Assembly: GCF_000270305.1 (NCBI RefSeq)
Contig: NC_015737.1
Location: 1,054,501 to 1,118,500 of the forward strand
Direction: 5' to 3'
DNA: 64,000 nucleotides
Source of the DNA: Clostridium sp. SY8519
GTDB taxonomy: Bacteria > Bacillota > Clostridia > Lachnospirales > Lachnospiraceae
Part shown: positions 8,369-17,792 of the stretch, one piece after another
Layout of the letters: every line of letters starts with the position of its first letter
Position numbering within the stretch: position 1 is the stretch's first letter
Notes under the pieces: generated by a model
The model's database searches: none
What the model was told of the DNA's origin: nothing
Seen by the model: the letters and a program-made list of their open reading frames with translations, nothing else
Program-made: the position numbers and the translations under genes

Positions 8369-9653
8369 GGGAAAAACCGCCAATACCATCGACAACTGCC
8401 GGATCGTGTTCTGCTGTGATCCGCTCCTGCGGGATGCTATCCGGTTAAATCTCCTGACCGACCGGGTGGACATTGTACGGGATTTGGGCTGGCGCAGGAA
8501 CACCAGCGCCTTAACAGATACCGATGTGAAATATCTTCTCCTCTATTTTGAGCAGAACTACGAGCTGACCAGTGAGAAAAAGATCACAGCTGCACTTTCC
8601 ATTGTAGCAAACGAAAATTGCTATCACCCGATTCAGGATGTGCTGAACAGCCTTGTCTGGGACGGGACACCCCGCATCCGTTCCTGCCTGCACCACTTTC
8701 TTGGCGCTGATGAAAGCGACTATGTGGAAGAAATGCTGAAACACTTCCTGCTGGGCGCTATCCGCCGGGTATTCCGTCCCGGTTCCAAATATGAGGAAAT
8801 GCTCTGTCTGGTAGGCGGCCAAGGTGCCGGGAAGTCCACTTTCTTCCGCCTGCTGGCAATCCGGGACGAGTGGTTTTCCGATGACCTGAAAAAGCTGGAC
8901 GATGACCGGGTGTTCCAGAAGCTGCAAGGCCACTGGATCATCGAGATGTCGGAAATGCTTGCCACCAGCAGCGCAAAGAGCATTGAAGAAATTCGCTCCT
9001 TTATCAGCCGACAGAAGGAAACCTACCGAACGCCTTATGAATCCCAGCCCAAAGACCGGCTGCGGCAGTGTGTGTTCGGCGGTTCTTCCAACACATTGGA
9101 CTTCCTGCCGCTGGATCGGGCCGGGAACCGGCGCTTTCTCCCAATCATGATTTACTCGGAGAATGCGGAGGTTCATATTTTGGAGGACGAGGATGCTTCC
9201 AGAGCCTATCTTTTGCAGGTGTGGGCAGAAGCCATGACCATTTACCGCAGCGGACAGTATTCCATGAAATTCAGCAAGAGCATCCAGCGTCAGCTGGTGG
9301 AGGTGCAGAAGGACTTCATGCCGGAGGATACGGAGGCCGGGCAGATACAGGGCTTTCTGGAACACTACACTGGGAACATGGTCTGTTCCAAGCAGCTGTT
9401 CAAGGAGGCGCTGGGGCATACCTTTGACCAGCCGAAGCGGTGGCAGCTGCACAATATCAACGAGATCATGAACACAGTCGTGACCGGCTGGAAGCCTTTC
9501 TCCAATCCCAGGATGTTCGCCGGGTACGGCAGGCAAAAGGGTTGGGAATGTGACAATTTCGACAACGAACTGTCCGACAACGAAGGCGGATTTGTGGAAC
9601 TGAGCGAGGAAGAATGCAGCCAGCTGGAACTTCCGAAGGAGTGGATTGCCTGA
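8247..9653 (+). CDS. VapE-like P-loop replication ATPase
   Basis: 468 residues with a TTG start behind GAGGTGAAGAAAA. It matches the virulence-associated E family: a Walker A motif GGQGAGKST near residue 191, IIEMSEML as the Walker B region, and the C-terminal arginine-rich stretch around DRAGNRRFLPI. These helicase-like proteins usually pair with a primase in phages, satellites and integrative elements. Here the partner is the overlapping CHC2 gene. Inferred role: helicase or initiator for replication of the circular element. The C-terminal 40 residues are acidic. Confidence 0.85.
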   Translation: MSSEYQNLPPATRQAVMSAAEAIAPEQSAQDVRESLSVTDKGKTANTIDNCRIVFCCDPLLRDAIRLNLLTDRVDIVRDLGWRRNTSALTDTDVKYLLLYFEQNYELTSEKKITAALSIVANENCYHPIQDVLNSLVWDGTPRIRSCLHHFLGADESDYVEEMLKHFLLGAIRRVFRPGSKYEEMLCLVGGQGAGKSTFFRLLAIRDEWFSDDLKKLDDDRVFQKLQGHWIIEMSEMLATSSAKSIEEIRSFISRQKETYRTPYESQPKDRLRQCVFGGSSNTLDFLPLDRAGNRRFLPIMIYSENAEVHILEDEDASRAYLLQVWAEAMTIYRSGQYSMKFSKSIQRQLVEVQKDFMPEDTEAGQIQGFLEHYTGNMVCSKQLFKEALGHTFDQPKRWQLHNINEIMNTVVTGWKPFSNPRMFAGYGRQKGWECDNFDNELSDNEGGFVELSEEECSQLELPKEWIA

Positions 9654-9908
9654 GAATGATGGTCTGTTGCCAGTTGGTTGCCGGGTTCGTTGCTGGCAAA
9701 TCTATGGTTTTGATATAGAAAAAGCCCATAAATAAAGGATTTTTCACAAGTATTTTCTGTCCGGCAACGAAAGCAACGAGATTTTACAAGAAAACTTATC
9801 AAGCAAAGATTGACAGTCAGATATTCATTTACAGGTTTTTATAGGCTGGTTGCCGGACTTCGTTGCCGGCACACGGTTATCTGGACTGTCACACTATGGA
9901 GGTAGCCT
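9654..9908. repeat. Intergenic region with repeated GTTGCCGG motifs
   Basis: 255 bp with no gene. The block GGTTGCCGG(G/A).TTCGTTGC.GGCA occurs at about 9676-9700 and again at about 9849-9872; a shorter inverted copy (CGGCAACGAAAGCAACGA) lies at about 9761-9779. Each copy can fold on a TTGCC/GGCAA or TGCCGGCA stem. Position after the primase and VapE-like genes would suit a replication origin or regulatory site, but that is a guess. Confidence 0.5.
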
Positions 9909-10076
9909 ATGGAGAAAAACAAGAAGCAGAATAAAAAAGTCCGGTTCGTGGTGGTTCGGGAGTTTTCCGGGGACAAAACCATGCGGGAAGCCTTTGAGCA
10001 GCTGATCGAGCGCCAGACCTGCGAACACTTCGAGGAATGGTTAGAACATCGGGAAATGGCACAAAAAGCGGCGTAA
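9909..10076 (+). CDS. Small hypothetical protein before the recombinase
   Basis: 55 residues, ATG behind GGAGGTAGCCT. Begins MEKNKKQNKKVRFVVVREFS and continues with a helical part, MREAFEQLIERQTCEHFEEW. Small basic-to-acidic proteins of this size are commonly found before serine recombinase genes in this element type, but I know of no tested function. It might be a recombination directionality factor or simply a conserved passenger. It stops 71 bp before the recombinase start. Confidence 0.65.
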   Translation: MEKNKKQNKKVRFVVVREFSGDKTMREAFEQLIERQTCEHFEEWLEHREMAQKAA

Positions 10077-10091
10077 AGCGGTTGAATCAGG

Positions 10092-10130
10092 AACGGGGAC
10101 ATGGTATTATAATGGTATCGTGTCCCTGTT
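10092..10130 (+). promoter_or_regulatory. Palindromic promoter/operator of the element 1 recombinase
   Basis: AACGGGGACA and TGTCCCTGTT form a 10-bp inverted repeat with one G.T pair. TATAAT (10108-10113), a consensus -10, sits in the centre. A factor bound to this dyad would cover the promoter. The recombinase gene of element 2 has the same arrangement. Confidence 0.6.
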
Positions 10131-10147
10131 CATAGAAGGAGAACACT

Positions 10148-11800
10148 ATGAGCAGGAAAAAACAAGTCAATCAAAAAATCACAGCGCTTTACTGCCGTAT
10201 CTCTCTGGACGATGGCAGCGATAATGAGAGCATGAGCATTAGCAACCAGAAACTTATGCTCCGGGACTTTGCCGAAAAAAACGGGATGTTCCAGTATGAG
10301 TATTATGTGGATGACGGTTATACAGGCCGCAACTTCAACCGCCCTTCCTTTCAGCGTATGATTGCTGATATTGAGGCGGGAAAGATTGGCTGTGTCATCA
10401 CAAAAGACCTGTCCAGACTGGGCAGAAATTATATCGAGGCCGGCAGCTATATCGAAATCTTTTTCCCCAAACACAATGTACGATATATCGCCATTACAGA
10501 CGGAGTTGACAGCCTGACCCGCCAGGAAATGGACATCACGCCCTTTAAGAATATCCTGAATGATATGTACAGCCGGGATATTTCCAAAAAGGTGCTGGCG
10601 GGGCGTATGACCCGTTCCCGGCAGGGAAAGTTTTGTGGTGGGCAGCCGCCTCTCGGATTGATGCGTGACCCGGATGACCGGGGGCATTTGATCCTTGACC
10701 CGGAGACGGCGCCGGTGATCCGAAAAATCTATGACATGGCGCTGGACGGCTGGGGCTGTATGCGGATCGCAAAGCAGCTCATGGATGACAAGGTTCCTAT
10801 CACGAGGGTAAAGAGCAATACGGAATGTGACGTCAACTATTATGCGTGGGGCGGTGCAAGGATCAGTCATATCCTGCGAAACCCATTCTATAAGGGCGCA
10901 CATCTGGTCTGCCGGACACATCAGAAAGGGATTCGTTCCAACACCTATGACATTATCCCCCGTGAGGACTGGGAAATCATTGAGGATTGCCATGAAGCAA
11001 TCGTTTCCCCGGAAGAATGGGAGCAGGTGCAGTCAATCATTGACCGCAGACCTACCATTATGAAAGGCAACTCCTGTCCCTTCTATAACCTGTTCCACGG
11101 TATCATTTACTGTGCTACCTGCGGAAAGTCCATGCAGGTGCGGTATGAAAAGGTGGGCAGAACCGGAAAAAACCGTTTTACCGGCGAGATGCGGGAGCCG
11201 ATTGACAAGGCGTATTATATCTGCCAGACCTACAACCGGCTGGGCAAGAACGCCTGCACCAGCCATAAGATCGAGGCAAGGGATTTGTATGACCTTGTTC
11301 TGAAGGACATTCAGGAACTGGCGGCACAGGCTCTCAAAGATGCCGACGCATTTTATCAGCGACTGAGCAGCCGGATGGAGCGCCGGTATCTGATAGACGC
11401 TTCCCAGACGCAGAAAGAACGCCAGCGGCTGGAAGCCAGAAATCAGGAGATTGACGGGATGTTCCTGAGCCTTTACACCGATAAGGCTAAAGGGATACTG
11501 ACCGAGCAGCGTTTTATGAAGCTGACGGCGGCGCTGGAACAGGAGCAGGAAGCCAACCAGAAGCGCCTGCAAGACCTGATGTTGATGATGCGACACTCTG
11601 ACGAACAGGAAAGCGAAGTCCGCACCTTTATCCGGGAAATCCGGCGCTACGCCGCCATTGAAGAACTGGACGAGGCGGTGCTGAACCGGCTCATCAGCAA
11701 GATTCTGGTGGGTGAAGTCAAGAAGATTGACGGACAGAAAGTGCAGGAAGTCAGGATCATTTATAACTTTGTCGGAGAAATCCCGGAGATTACAGAATAA
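10148..11800 (+). CDS. Large serine recombinase of element 1
   Basis: 550 residues, ATG behind AGAAGGAGAAC. N-terminal resolvase domain with the nucleophile serine in ALYCRISLDDGS (about residue 18) and the conserved DLSRLGRNY stretch (about residues 84-92). Then come a recombinase domain, a zinc-ribbon (CATCG and paired cysteines near CQTYN and CTSHK) and a C-terminal coiled coil. This is the TnpX/large serine integrase plan, cutting at a dinucleotide core. It is the only integrase in element 1, so it presumably made the GA-flanked insertion in virD4. Confidence 0.93.
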   Translation: MSRKKQVNQKITALYCRISLDDGSDNESMSISNQKLMLRDFAEKNGMFQYEYYVDDGYTGRNFNRPSFQRMIADIEAGKIGCVITKDLSRLGRNYIEAGSYIEIFFPKHNVRYIAITDGVDSLTRQEMDITPFKNILNDMYSRDISKKVLAGRMTRSRQGKFCGGQPPLGLMRDPDDRGHLILDPETAPVIRKIYDMALDGWGCMRIAKQLMDDKVPITRVKSNTECDVNYYAWGGARISHILRNPFYKGAHLVCRTHQKGIRSNTYDIIPREDWEIIEDCHEAIVSPEEWEQVQSIIDRRPTIMKGNSCPFYNLFHGIIYCATCGKSMQVRYEKVGRTGKNRFTGEMREPIDKAYYICQTYNRLGKNACTSHKIEARDLYDLVLKDIQELAAQALKDADAFYQRLSSRMERRYLIDASQTQKERQRLEARNQEIDGMFLSLYTDKAKGILTEQRFMKLTAALEQEQEANQKRLQDLMLMMRHSDEQESEVRTFIREIRRYAAIEELDEAVLNRLISKILVGEVKKIDGQKVQEVRIIYNFVGEIPEITE

Positions 11801-11806
11801 TCAGTG

Positions 11807-11844
11807 ATCCCCATCTCTCAATCAATGAGGGATGGGGATTTTTT
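11807..11844 (+). terminator. Rho-independent terminator after the recombinase
   Basis: 14-bp stem ATCCCCATCTCTCA against TGAGGGATGGGGAT (one wobble pair) with loop ATCAA, followed by TTTTT. It ends the + strand operon of element 1 and separates it from the convergent ABC transporter operon. Confidence 0.9.
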
Positions 11845-11896
11845 CTTTGCCGTCGTCCGGCAGATGTTACATTAAATTTTCCAAAGTGGATTGCAA

Positions 11897-14230
11897 TTAT
11901 AATTCATTGATTGTTTCAGTAATTGCCATGTTTCGAATCCGCTTCGCTGGGGCATGAACCGCAAGAGCTGCGGCAGCAAATACGAATAGAATGATAAGGC
12001 AGAGCGTCATTCCTGGCAGATGCCATGTCATGCCAAAATAGCGTGTAATGAGTCGAGCGTACAGCATACGGCTCAGCAGCAGACCGGCAATACAGCCGAC
12101 AATCAGCCCGGAAACAGCATAGGTAAAGGCTTCCGCAGCAACCATCCGAGTAAGCTGACTGCCATCCATTCCAATTGCACGCATGACGCCATACTGCTTT
12201 GTACGGGCAGAAACGCTCATCGAAATGCTGTTGACAATATTAAAAAGAGAAATCAGTCCAATAATCGCCAGAAAACCATATACGACAATTCTGGAAGCCA
12301 GATAGGTAGCAGCTTCCTGCGAATTACGCTCTCGCACATCCGATACAATGATCTCGTCTGTTGCAAGGTGGGCAATTTGCATTACAGTCTGCTCTGTTGC
12401 TGAATCGTTCAGCAAAACGCCGATCATATTATAGTTCTGCGCTCCGACCAGACGGTCAAATAGCGCCTGTGGGCAGATGACTGTAACATCATCCGGGAAC
12501 ATTCCCTCCGAAAAAGCCCCCACAATGGTAAGGTCTCTTCCGCTTATATAAACGGTATCTCCAACCTTCAACGGGTTGTTTTTATTATAGATCGTCATGA
12601 CTTCGTTGCTGCTGGCTGCCTGATCGGCCATCCTGCCTGCTACAACGAGATCCCTGCTTTTTTCCATCATAAAATCATCGTAGGAACCCAGCACCACATG
12701 CTCTACCTCTTTCTGCGGACTGCTGGCAGGAGTGTTGGTAAGACCGGTTGCGCCCCAGACATACCCAACACCCGGAATCGCACGCAGCTGTTCTGCCATA
12801 CTGCGGGACAATACCTGTTCGTTTCCGTACCCGTTCAAGAGAATATCCGGCTGCCACGGAGCTTGACCGGGCAAAAGCAAGCCGGCAAATTTAAGCAGTA
12901 CAGAAAAGCAGAGCACCAAAACAATACTGAGTGCAAAAGAAGATGTCATTAAAAACAGGTTCTTTTTACCGGCAATGGCGTGATGGGCTCCCAACGACAA
13001 CTCGATTTTTCCAAAGCTATAGTTTGAAGCATGACGCGAAGCGGAAAGATTCTCTCCCGTGCCGGAGACCGCCGCCACAGGTGAGACCCGTGCCGCCCGT
13101 CGCGCCGGTGACTCTGCCGCCAGCAGGACGGTCACGATACCGACCACGATGCCACTGACTAAACCTACAGGACTGATTTGAAAAACCGGTGTTGTGGAAA
13201 ACTCGCCACCGATGCCATAATGCAGCGCCGCGCAAATGCTCCAGCTGGCAAGTGTGCCAAGCAGAACGCCTACGGGCACAGCCGTTTTGCACCAGTTAAG
13301 CGCTTCTAAACGGACAAATCGGATAATTTGAGATTTGCTCATGCCGATACAGCGCATCATTCCGAAGAACTGGATTCGTTGTGCCAGATTGCTGTTCATG
13401 CTGCCGGAGATCATCAGTACACCTGCCAGAAGAACCAGCACAAACAGAACTGCGGCAAGGCTGTAAACATTTTTTGCGGCGCTGCTATCGCTTTGTCCGG
13501 CGATAGCCATCACACCGGTGTTTTCTGAGACAGCATTTTCCGGCAGGTTATGCTGTGCCGTCAGTTCCGGGATTGCTTTAGCTGCCTTAGACGCGCTGGT
13601 AAACTGGACATAATATGACGTTTGAAGATTATGGACGTTGTTCTGCTCCATCAGCGCTGCAAATGCTGTGCGCGGCAGGTAGGCATCCATCAAAGAATAT
13701 TGCCCGGAATAGTAGCTTTCCTCCACACCGCCCAAACCGGACACTGTAAAATCCCAGTCTCCGGACGGCGTACGTAGTGTAACAGTGTCCCCAACTGCAA
13801 CTTGAAGGACACGCGCTGCATTGCTGCTGAGCATGATTTCGCCCATTCCCTGCGGAAAGCGTCCTTCGGCGGCACCAGTTGAATTCATTGTCAGATAGGA
13901 TTCATCAATACCATAAAGTACAACCCTTTTTCCGTCCATGCGGTAGGGCAGTTCTCCGTCCGGGTTAAATATCGTAACTGCACCAATCGAAACCACATCA
14001 TCCCGCTCCGCAATTTTCAGGGCTGTTTCTTGAGAAATGCCGTCCAACTCTATGTGCCAACTTCCGTTTTTGCCGGTCATTCGGTCGCTTTGGGTTCGAA
14101 TCATCATATCCGCCACGCTAAAAATTGCTGTCACCAGAAATATCGAAATAATGACACACAGAATGGTCATCCGATTCTGCCGTTTCCGCACCTTTGCAGA
14201 GATCGGCACAAGGCTTAAATAGCTTTTCAT
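11897..14230 (-). CDS. FtsX-like ABC transporter permease
   Basis: 777 residues from the ATG at 14230, six bases after GGGAGGTG. It has an N-terminal membrane anchor ([18 protein letters not shown]), a large extracellular MacB-type domain, and two FtsX blocks of membrane helices (around residues 260-400, with another helix near 430, and 650-770). This plan fits transporters of the Vex/Bce/MacB group, which expel or release peptides rather than import nutrients. The start overlaps the ATPase stop by four bases. The operon with a two-component system suggests response to antimicrobial peptides; the actual substrate cannot be read from sequence. Confidence 0.85.
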   Translation of the reverse strand: MKSYLSLVPISAKVRKRQNRMTILCVIISIFLVTAIFSVADMMIRTQSDRMTGKNGSWHIELDGISQETALKIAERDDVVSIGAVTIFNPDGELPYRMDGKRVVLYGIDESYLTMNSTGAAEGRFPQGMGEIMLSSNAARVLQVAVGDTVTLRTPSGDWDFTVSGLGGVEESYYSGQYSLMDAYLPRTAFAALMEQNNVHNLQTSYYVQFTSASKAAKAIPELTAQHNLPENAVSENTGVMAIAGQSDSSAAKNVYSLAAVLFVLVLLAGVLMISGSMNSNLAQRIQFFGMMRCIGMSKSQIIRFVRLEALNWCKTAVPVGVLLGTLASWSICAALHYGIGGEFSTTPVFQISPVGLVSGIVVGIVTVLLAAESPARRAARVSPVAAVSGTGENLSASRHASNYSFGKIELSLGAHHAIAGKKNLFLMTSSFALSIVLVLCFSVLLKFAGLLLPGQAPWQPDILLNGYGNEQVLSRSMAEQLRAIPGVGYVWGATGLTNTPASSPQKEVEHVVLGSYDDFMMEKSRDLVVAGRMADQAASSNEVMTIYNKNNPLKVGDTVYISGRDLTIVGAFSEGMFPDDVTVICPQALFDRLVGAQNYNMIGVLLNDSATEQTVMQIAHLATDEIIVSDVRERNSQEAATYLASRIVVYGFLAIIGLISLFNIVNSISMSVSARTKQYGVMRAIGMDGSQLTRMVAAEAFTYAVSGLIVGCIAGLLLSRMLYARLITRYFGMTWHLPGMTLCLIILFVFAAAALAVHAPAKRIRNMAITETINEL

Positions 14231-14910
14231 TCCCGGCACCTCCCAAAATCGGTGAGGTTACCGTCCGATACCTGCAATACCCGGTCAGCCGTTTGCGCGA
14301 TACTACGGTTGTGGGTAATCATAATAATCGTCTGCTCATACTTTTTGGATGCTTCTTTCAGCAGGGCAATGACCTCGCTGCTGTTCTGGGTGTCCAGATT
14401 GCCGGTCGGCTCGTCAGCCAGGATCAGGGCTGGCCGGGTAATGAGCGCACGGCCAATCGCCACACGCTGCTGCTGTCCGCCGGAGAGCTGGCTGGGCAGA
14501 TGGTTCCGGCGCTCTTTCAGGTTCAGTACCGCAAGAAGTTCTTCCAGATATTTCTTATCCGGCTTCTGGTAGTCCAGCAGCACCGGGAAGATTATGTTCT
14601 GCTCCACCGTTAACTCCGGCACAAGGTTAAACGCCTGAAAGATAAAGCCAATGTTCCTGCGGCGGAATACCGTCAGCTTGCGCTCGTCCATGGCAAAAAT
14701 GTCCTTACCGTCGATCAGCACCTTGCCGGTCGTGGGCGTGTCCAGCGCGCCGATCATGTTCAGCAGCGTACTTTTGCCGGAACCGGATTCCCCCACGACG
14801 GCCACATATTCCCCCTTGGGAACGGAAAAACTGACATCCTTCAAAGCCTTGACTGCGGTTTCTCCGCTGCCATAGGTCTTACAAATGTTTTTGACCTCTA
14901 ATAAATTCAT
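14227..14910 (-). CDS. ABC transporter ATP-binding protein (LolD/MacB type)
   Basis: 227 residues from the ATG at 14910 ([17 protein letters not shown]). Walker [10 protein letters not shown] (about residues 39-47), Q-loop in [13 protein letters not shown], signature [15 protein letters not shown], Walker [13 protein letters not shown] and the H-loop ITHNRS are all present, so it should be active. The [10 protein letters not shown] stretch is typical of exporters paired with FtsX-like permeases. It is translationally coupled to the permease and lies downstream of the two-component genes on the same strand. Confidence 0.92.
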   Translation of the reverse strand: MNLLEVKNICKTYGSGETAVKALKDVSFSVPKGEYVAVVGESGSGKSTLLNMIGALDTPTTGKVLIDGKDIFAMDERKLTVFRRRNIGFIFQAFNLVPELTVEQNIIFPVLLDYQKPDKKYLEELLAVLNLKERRNHLPSQLSGGQQQRVAIGRALITRPALILADEPTGNLDTQNSSEVIALLKEASKKYEQTIIMITHNRSIAQTADRVLQVSDGNLTDFGRCRE

Positions 14911-15020
14911 CGTGCATATACCTCTTTCTTCATGTTTTGCGAAATAGGCGGGCTGCTTTTGTTTTTCCTGCCTATGAGGAAAGGATAGCACCGAAATATT
15001 ACTGTAACCCTACACTCAGC

Positions 15021-16058
15021 CTACAATTTTGTAGGAATTAAAAAATTCATGGTGAAGGTCGTGCCTTTTCCAAGTTCACTGTCCACCTCAATCGTGCCGC
15101 TATGGGCTTCCACGATGGTCTTTGCCAGCGGCAGGCCCAGCCCGATGCCCTGCTTGTCCTGGGAAAAGCGGCTGCGGTAGAACCGCTTGAAAATATGGTG
15201 CAGGTCCTCCGGATGGATGCCGCAGCCGTTGTCCTTTACGGCGATCTGAACGGCATTGGGCAAAGCTTTCCATGTAATATGAACCGCGTCGCCGCTCTCC
15301 GTATGGTCGAGGGCGTTTTTCACGATGTTGTCAATGGCCTCGGTCAGCCAGTCGCGGTCGCAGAAAAGAAGGACCTCCTCCGGGCCGGACAGGACAAGTT
15401 CTTTATGCTCCTGTTTGGCCCGGTATGCGAAATGCAGCTCAACATCCCGCAGCATATCCGCCACATTCTCGGCCCCCTTTTCCAGCGTGACGGAACCGGC
15501 GTCCAGCCTTGTGATCTTCAGCAGGCTCTGCACCAGCGTTTCCATGCGGTCAAGCTCCTGCTCAGACAGGTCAGCAAATTCTTTCACGGAGGACGCTTCT
15601 ATATCTTCCTCATGAAGCAGGCCATTATAAATATTCAGTGCCGCCAGCGGTGTTTTCAGCTGGTGGGAAATATCGGAGATCGTATTTTTCAAAAATTCCT
15701 TTTCCCGAAGCTCGTTATCTGCGTGGGCGTTCAAAACCGCCGCCAGGGAATTGACGGAATGGAACAGCCGATATAGCTCCCCCTCACTGTCGCATTCAAT
15801 ACGTGCGTTGCTATCCCCGTCAAGATACACATTGATCTGGGATACCGCCTGTTCCATGATCTTATTCTGCTTTTTGAAATAGGAGCAGCAAACCACCCAT
15901 ATAGCCGCCGCTGCCAACAAAAAAATAAACAGCAGGCACAAAGAAAGCCTTTGATAGCGCAGCCATAAAAAGCCCTGTGCCAGCAGGAGGGATGCTGCCC
16001 AGATAACCGATACCGCAAGAAACAGATTTCTGATATCCTTATTTGCAAGTATTTTCAT
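15021..16058 (-). CDS. Sensor histidine kinase
   Basis: 345 residues from the ATG at 16058. Two N-terminal membrane helices (about residues 14-33 and 38-56) enclose almost no extracellular loop, which is the intramembrane-sensing layout. A HAMP-like linker follows, then the phospho-acceptor box ISDISHQLKTPLAAL. The N box (IDNIVKNALDHT), the G boxes (DNGCGI, GIGLGLPLAK) and a complete HATPase domain follow. In related systems such kinases sense the state of the partner ABC transporter. It follows the response regulator after 8 bp and precedes the transporter. Confidence 0.92.
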   Translation of the reverse strand: MKILANKDIRNLFLAVSVIWAASLLLAQGFLWLRYQRLSLCLLFIFLLAAAAIWVVCCSYFKKQNKIMEQAVSQINVYLDGDSNARIECDSEGELYRLFHSVNSLAAVLNAHADNELREKEFLKNTISDISHQLKTPLAALNIYNGLLHEEDIEASSVKEFADLSEQELDRMETLVQSLLKITRLDAGSVTLEKGAENVADMLRDVELHFAYRAKQEHKELVLSGPEEVLLFCDRDWLTEAIDNIVKNALDHTESGDAVHITWKALPNAVQIAVKDNGCGIHPEDLHHIFKRFYRSRFSQDKQGIGLGLPLAKTIVEAHSGTIEVDSELGKGTTFTMNFLIPTKL

Positions 16059-16066
16059 AGGCTGCC

Positions 16067-16753
16067 TCACCCTACTACATTCCATTTATAGCCCATGCGA
16101 CGGACGGTCAGGAGCATCTGCGGGTCACTGGGGTTATCCTCAATCTTCATGCGAAGCCGCCGCATATACACGGTGAGGGTGCTGCTGTCGATATAATTTC
16201 CGTCGCAGTCCCACAGTTTATCTAATATCTGCTCCTTGGTAAGCACCGTATTGGGGTTTCGCATAAACAGGCACAGCAGCTTGTATTCAGCAGCGGTCAA
16301 ATCCAACAGCTCCCCATTTTTGAAAGCCTGACCCTGCAGCAAAAGAACCTTGATTCCGTTCGATTGCAGTTCTGTGTCCGTTGCGCTGAAATCCTTTGCA
16401 CGGCGAAGCAGGGCATTGACCCGTGAAACCAGGACTCCAAGCTTGAAGGGCTTGGTGATATAGTCGTCGCCGCCCATATCCAGCCCCATAATGATACTCG
16501 TTTCTTCGTCCGAAGCGGTCAGAAAGATGATCGGCACCTTGGAAACCTGCCGCACCCGTTTGCAAAATTCAAAGCCGGTGCCGTCCGGCAGGGATACATC
16601 CAGTACCAACAAATCATACCTGCCATCCGCCCACAGCGCATCCGCTTCTTTCAACGTTCTGGCAATATTCAATTCAAATCCCTGCTTCTTGAACGCAAAG
16701 GAAAGCCCGTTGATCAGGCTCAAATCATCTTCCAAAAGTAATATCTTACTCAT
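16067..16753 (-). CDS. OmpR-family response regulator
   Basis: 228 residues, ATG at 16753 behind GGAAAGGAA. Receiver domain residues 1-115 with phospho-acceptor Asp52 in LLVLDVSLPDG, acidic pair ED at 8-9 and the switch Lys in DDYITKPF. Winged-helix DNA-binding domain at about 130-226 with the typical LTAAEYKLLCLF and TLTVYMRRLRMKIE. Partner of the kinase that follows. Its likely target is the ABC transporter operon. Its start overlaps the end of the small HTH gene by 8 bp. Confidence 0.93.
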   Translation of the reverse strand: MSKILLLEDDLSLINGLSFAFKKQGFELNIARTLKEADALWADGRYDLLVLDVSLPDGTGFEFCKRVRQVSKVPIIFLTASDEETSIIMGLDMGGDDYITKPFKLGVLVSRVNALLRRAKDFSATDTELQSNGIKVLLLQGQAFKNGELLDLTAAEYKLLCLFMRNPNTVLTKEQILDKLWDCDGNYIDSSTLTVYMRRLRMKIEDNPSDPQMLLTVRRMGYKWNVVG

Positions 16754-16934
16754 GCTTCTGTTCCTTTCCCTGTTTCGTCCGGCCATCAATCGGCTTTTCC
16801 GCAGTTTTGGGAATCAGCCAAACACCGGCCATCTTTACAGCGCTGGGGATACGACCACCAGCGCAATAATAATTTACCCTACGAGGTGACACGCTCCATT
16901 TCTCAGCGGCCTCTTTCAATGTCATATAATCCAT
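16746..16934 (-). CDS. Small helix-turn-helix protein
   Basis: 62 residues: MDYMTLKEAAEKWSVSPRRV followed by a wing-like NYYCAGGRIPSAVKMAGVWL. This is the AlpA/excisionase-type HTH fold with the tail PKTAEKPIDGRTKQGKEQKHE. Proteins of this kind often lead small resistance operons in Clostridia elements. It overlaps the response regulator start, so it is the first gene of the HTH, regulator, kinase, ATPase, permease operon. An excisionase role is possible but the operon context argues for local regulation. Confidence 0.8.
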   Translation of the reverse strand: MDYMTLKEAAEKWSVSPRRVNYYCAGGRIPSAVKMAGVWLIPKTAEKPIDGRTKQGKEQKHE

Positions 16935-17002
16935 TTCGCACCTCCATCGAGTATATTATAGTTCTGCGTTTCGAACAATGCAAGGCAGAAAACATGAATA
17001 AG

Positions 17003-17056
17003 AAAAGGACAAGCACTATGAAAGACTGCTTTCTTTGATAGTGCTTGTCCTTTTTT
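17003..17056. terminator. Perfect 17-bp bidirectional terminator at the right end of element 1
   Basis: AAAAGGACAAGCACTAT pairs perfectly with ATAGTGCTTGTCCTTTT around an 18-base loop. T tracts follow on the + strand and A tracts precede it, so it can stop transcription both ways and insulate the element from virD4. Confidence 0.85.
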
Positions 17057-17085
17057 GAATTTACCACTTGACATTGTGGCAAAGA

Positions 17086-17350
17086 ACTGATGACCAGAGA
17101 TGAGATTGCAGTTCTGGACGGCAGCAAATGCGTGCTGCAGCTGCGCGGCGTGAGGCCATTTCTGTCGGATAAATATGATCTGACCCAGCACCCGAACTAC
17201 AAGTACACCGCTGACTTCGATAAGCGTTATACCTTCGATATCGAGAAGTTCCTCAATCACAGAATGAAGCTGAAGGCCAGCGAAGAGTATGAAGTGGTGG
17301 ATGTGGATGATGTGCCGGAAGAAACGGCAGAACCGGAGGCAGACGATTGA
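17086..17350 (+). pseudogene. VirD4-type coupling protein, 3' part
   Basis: 88 codons that continue the VirD4 gene broken at 3939. Read from the restored codon GAA they give ELMTRDEIAVLDGSKCVLQL, then a conserved RPFLSDKYDLTQHPNYKY stretch and an acidic tail. The first ATG (17090) has no ribosome binding site, so this piece is unlikely to be translated alone. Removing element 1 joins it in frame to the 5' part to give about 599 residues, the usual VirD4 length in these ICEs. Confidence 0.9.
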
Positions 17351-17455
17351 TGGGCGGCTCAAAACGGCCGCTCTTACATACCGGCGACATCCTTGCCCGC
17401 CGCCAGCATATAGGTAAAAATGAAAGAAAAGAACCCGGAAAGGATGGGATGATAT

Positions 17456-17740
17456 ATGTTTATACTCAGAATATTACTCAAAGCAGCGCTGCTACCGGTG
17501 GTGCTGATCCTGCTTCTTGTAAAGGTCATTGTGAAGGTCGGAATGCAGATCTCTTCCATTATTCTCGGTGGCCTGATCCTCTTTGTAGCCGGTTGCCTCA
17601 TTTACACGATCACAAAGCAGGCCTGGAGCCAGACCTTCCTTCTGGCCTTGATCGAAGCCGGTATCATGGGCATTACGATTGGGACTGCGGTCATTGAGAG
17701 CCTGATCGATGCCGCGCTGATGGGAATTGCCAGCATCTGA
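17456..17740 (+). CDS. Small membrane protein between VirD4 and Maff2
   Basis: 94 residues, ATG behind GGAAAGGATGGGATG. Three hydrophobic segments cover about residues 4-26, 31-51 and 60-90, with almost no soluble part. No family recognised. Its place in the T4SS operon suggests a channel-associated role like that of Maff2, but it could be cargo, since a MerR-type gene with its own promoter follows. Its codon use agrees with the ICE backbone. Confidence 0.65.
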   Translation: MFILRILLKAALLPVVLILLLVKVIVKVGMQISSIILGGLILFVAGCLIYTITKQAWSQTFLLALIEAGIMGITIGTAVIESLIDAALMGIASI

Positions 17741-17792
17741 AGCCTTTATGGGATTGATTTTTGCATTTTTTCAAAAAAGTTCCCCAAAAGTA

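Larger units (their letters stand above)
3940..17085. mobile_element. Element 1: mobilizable element with large serine recombinase, inside virD4
   Basis: About 13.1 kb between two GA dinucleotides (3938-3939 and 17084-17085). Joining the flanks gives GGC AAG GAA CTG ATG ACC, an intact VirD4 frame. The ends are imperfect inverted repeats: TATGCCATACTTGT at the left against TTTGCCACAATGTC at the right, read inward. GA cores are the known target of TnpX-type recombinases of Tn4451-like elements. Gene content: XRE regulator, TTRAP-like protein, Mob/Pre relaxase, CHC2 primase, VapE-like protein, small protein, serine recombinase, ABC transporter, two-component system and an HTH protein. Confidence 0.88.

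Noticed and set aside
8511..9536. 341-residue reverse frame opposite the VapE-like gene
   Set aside because: Antisense shadow; the + strand frame has a complete P-loop ATPase.
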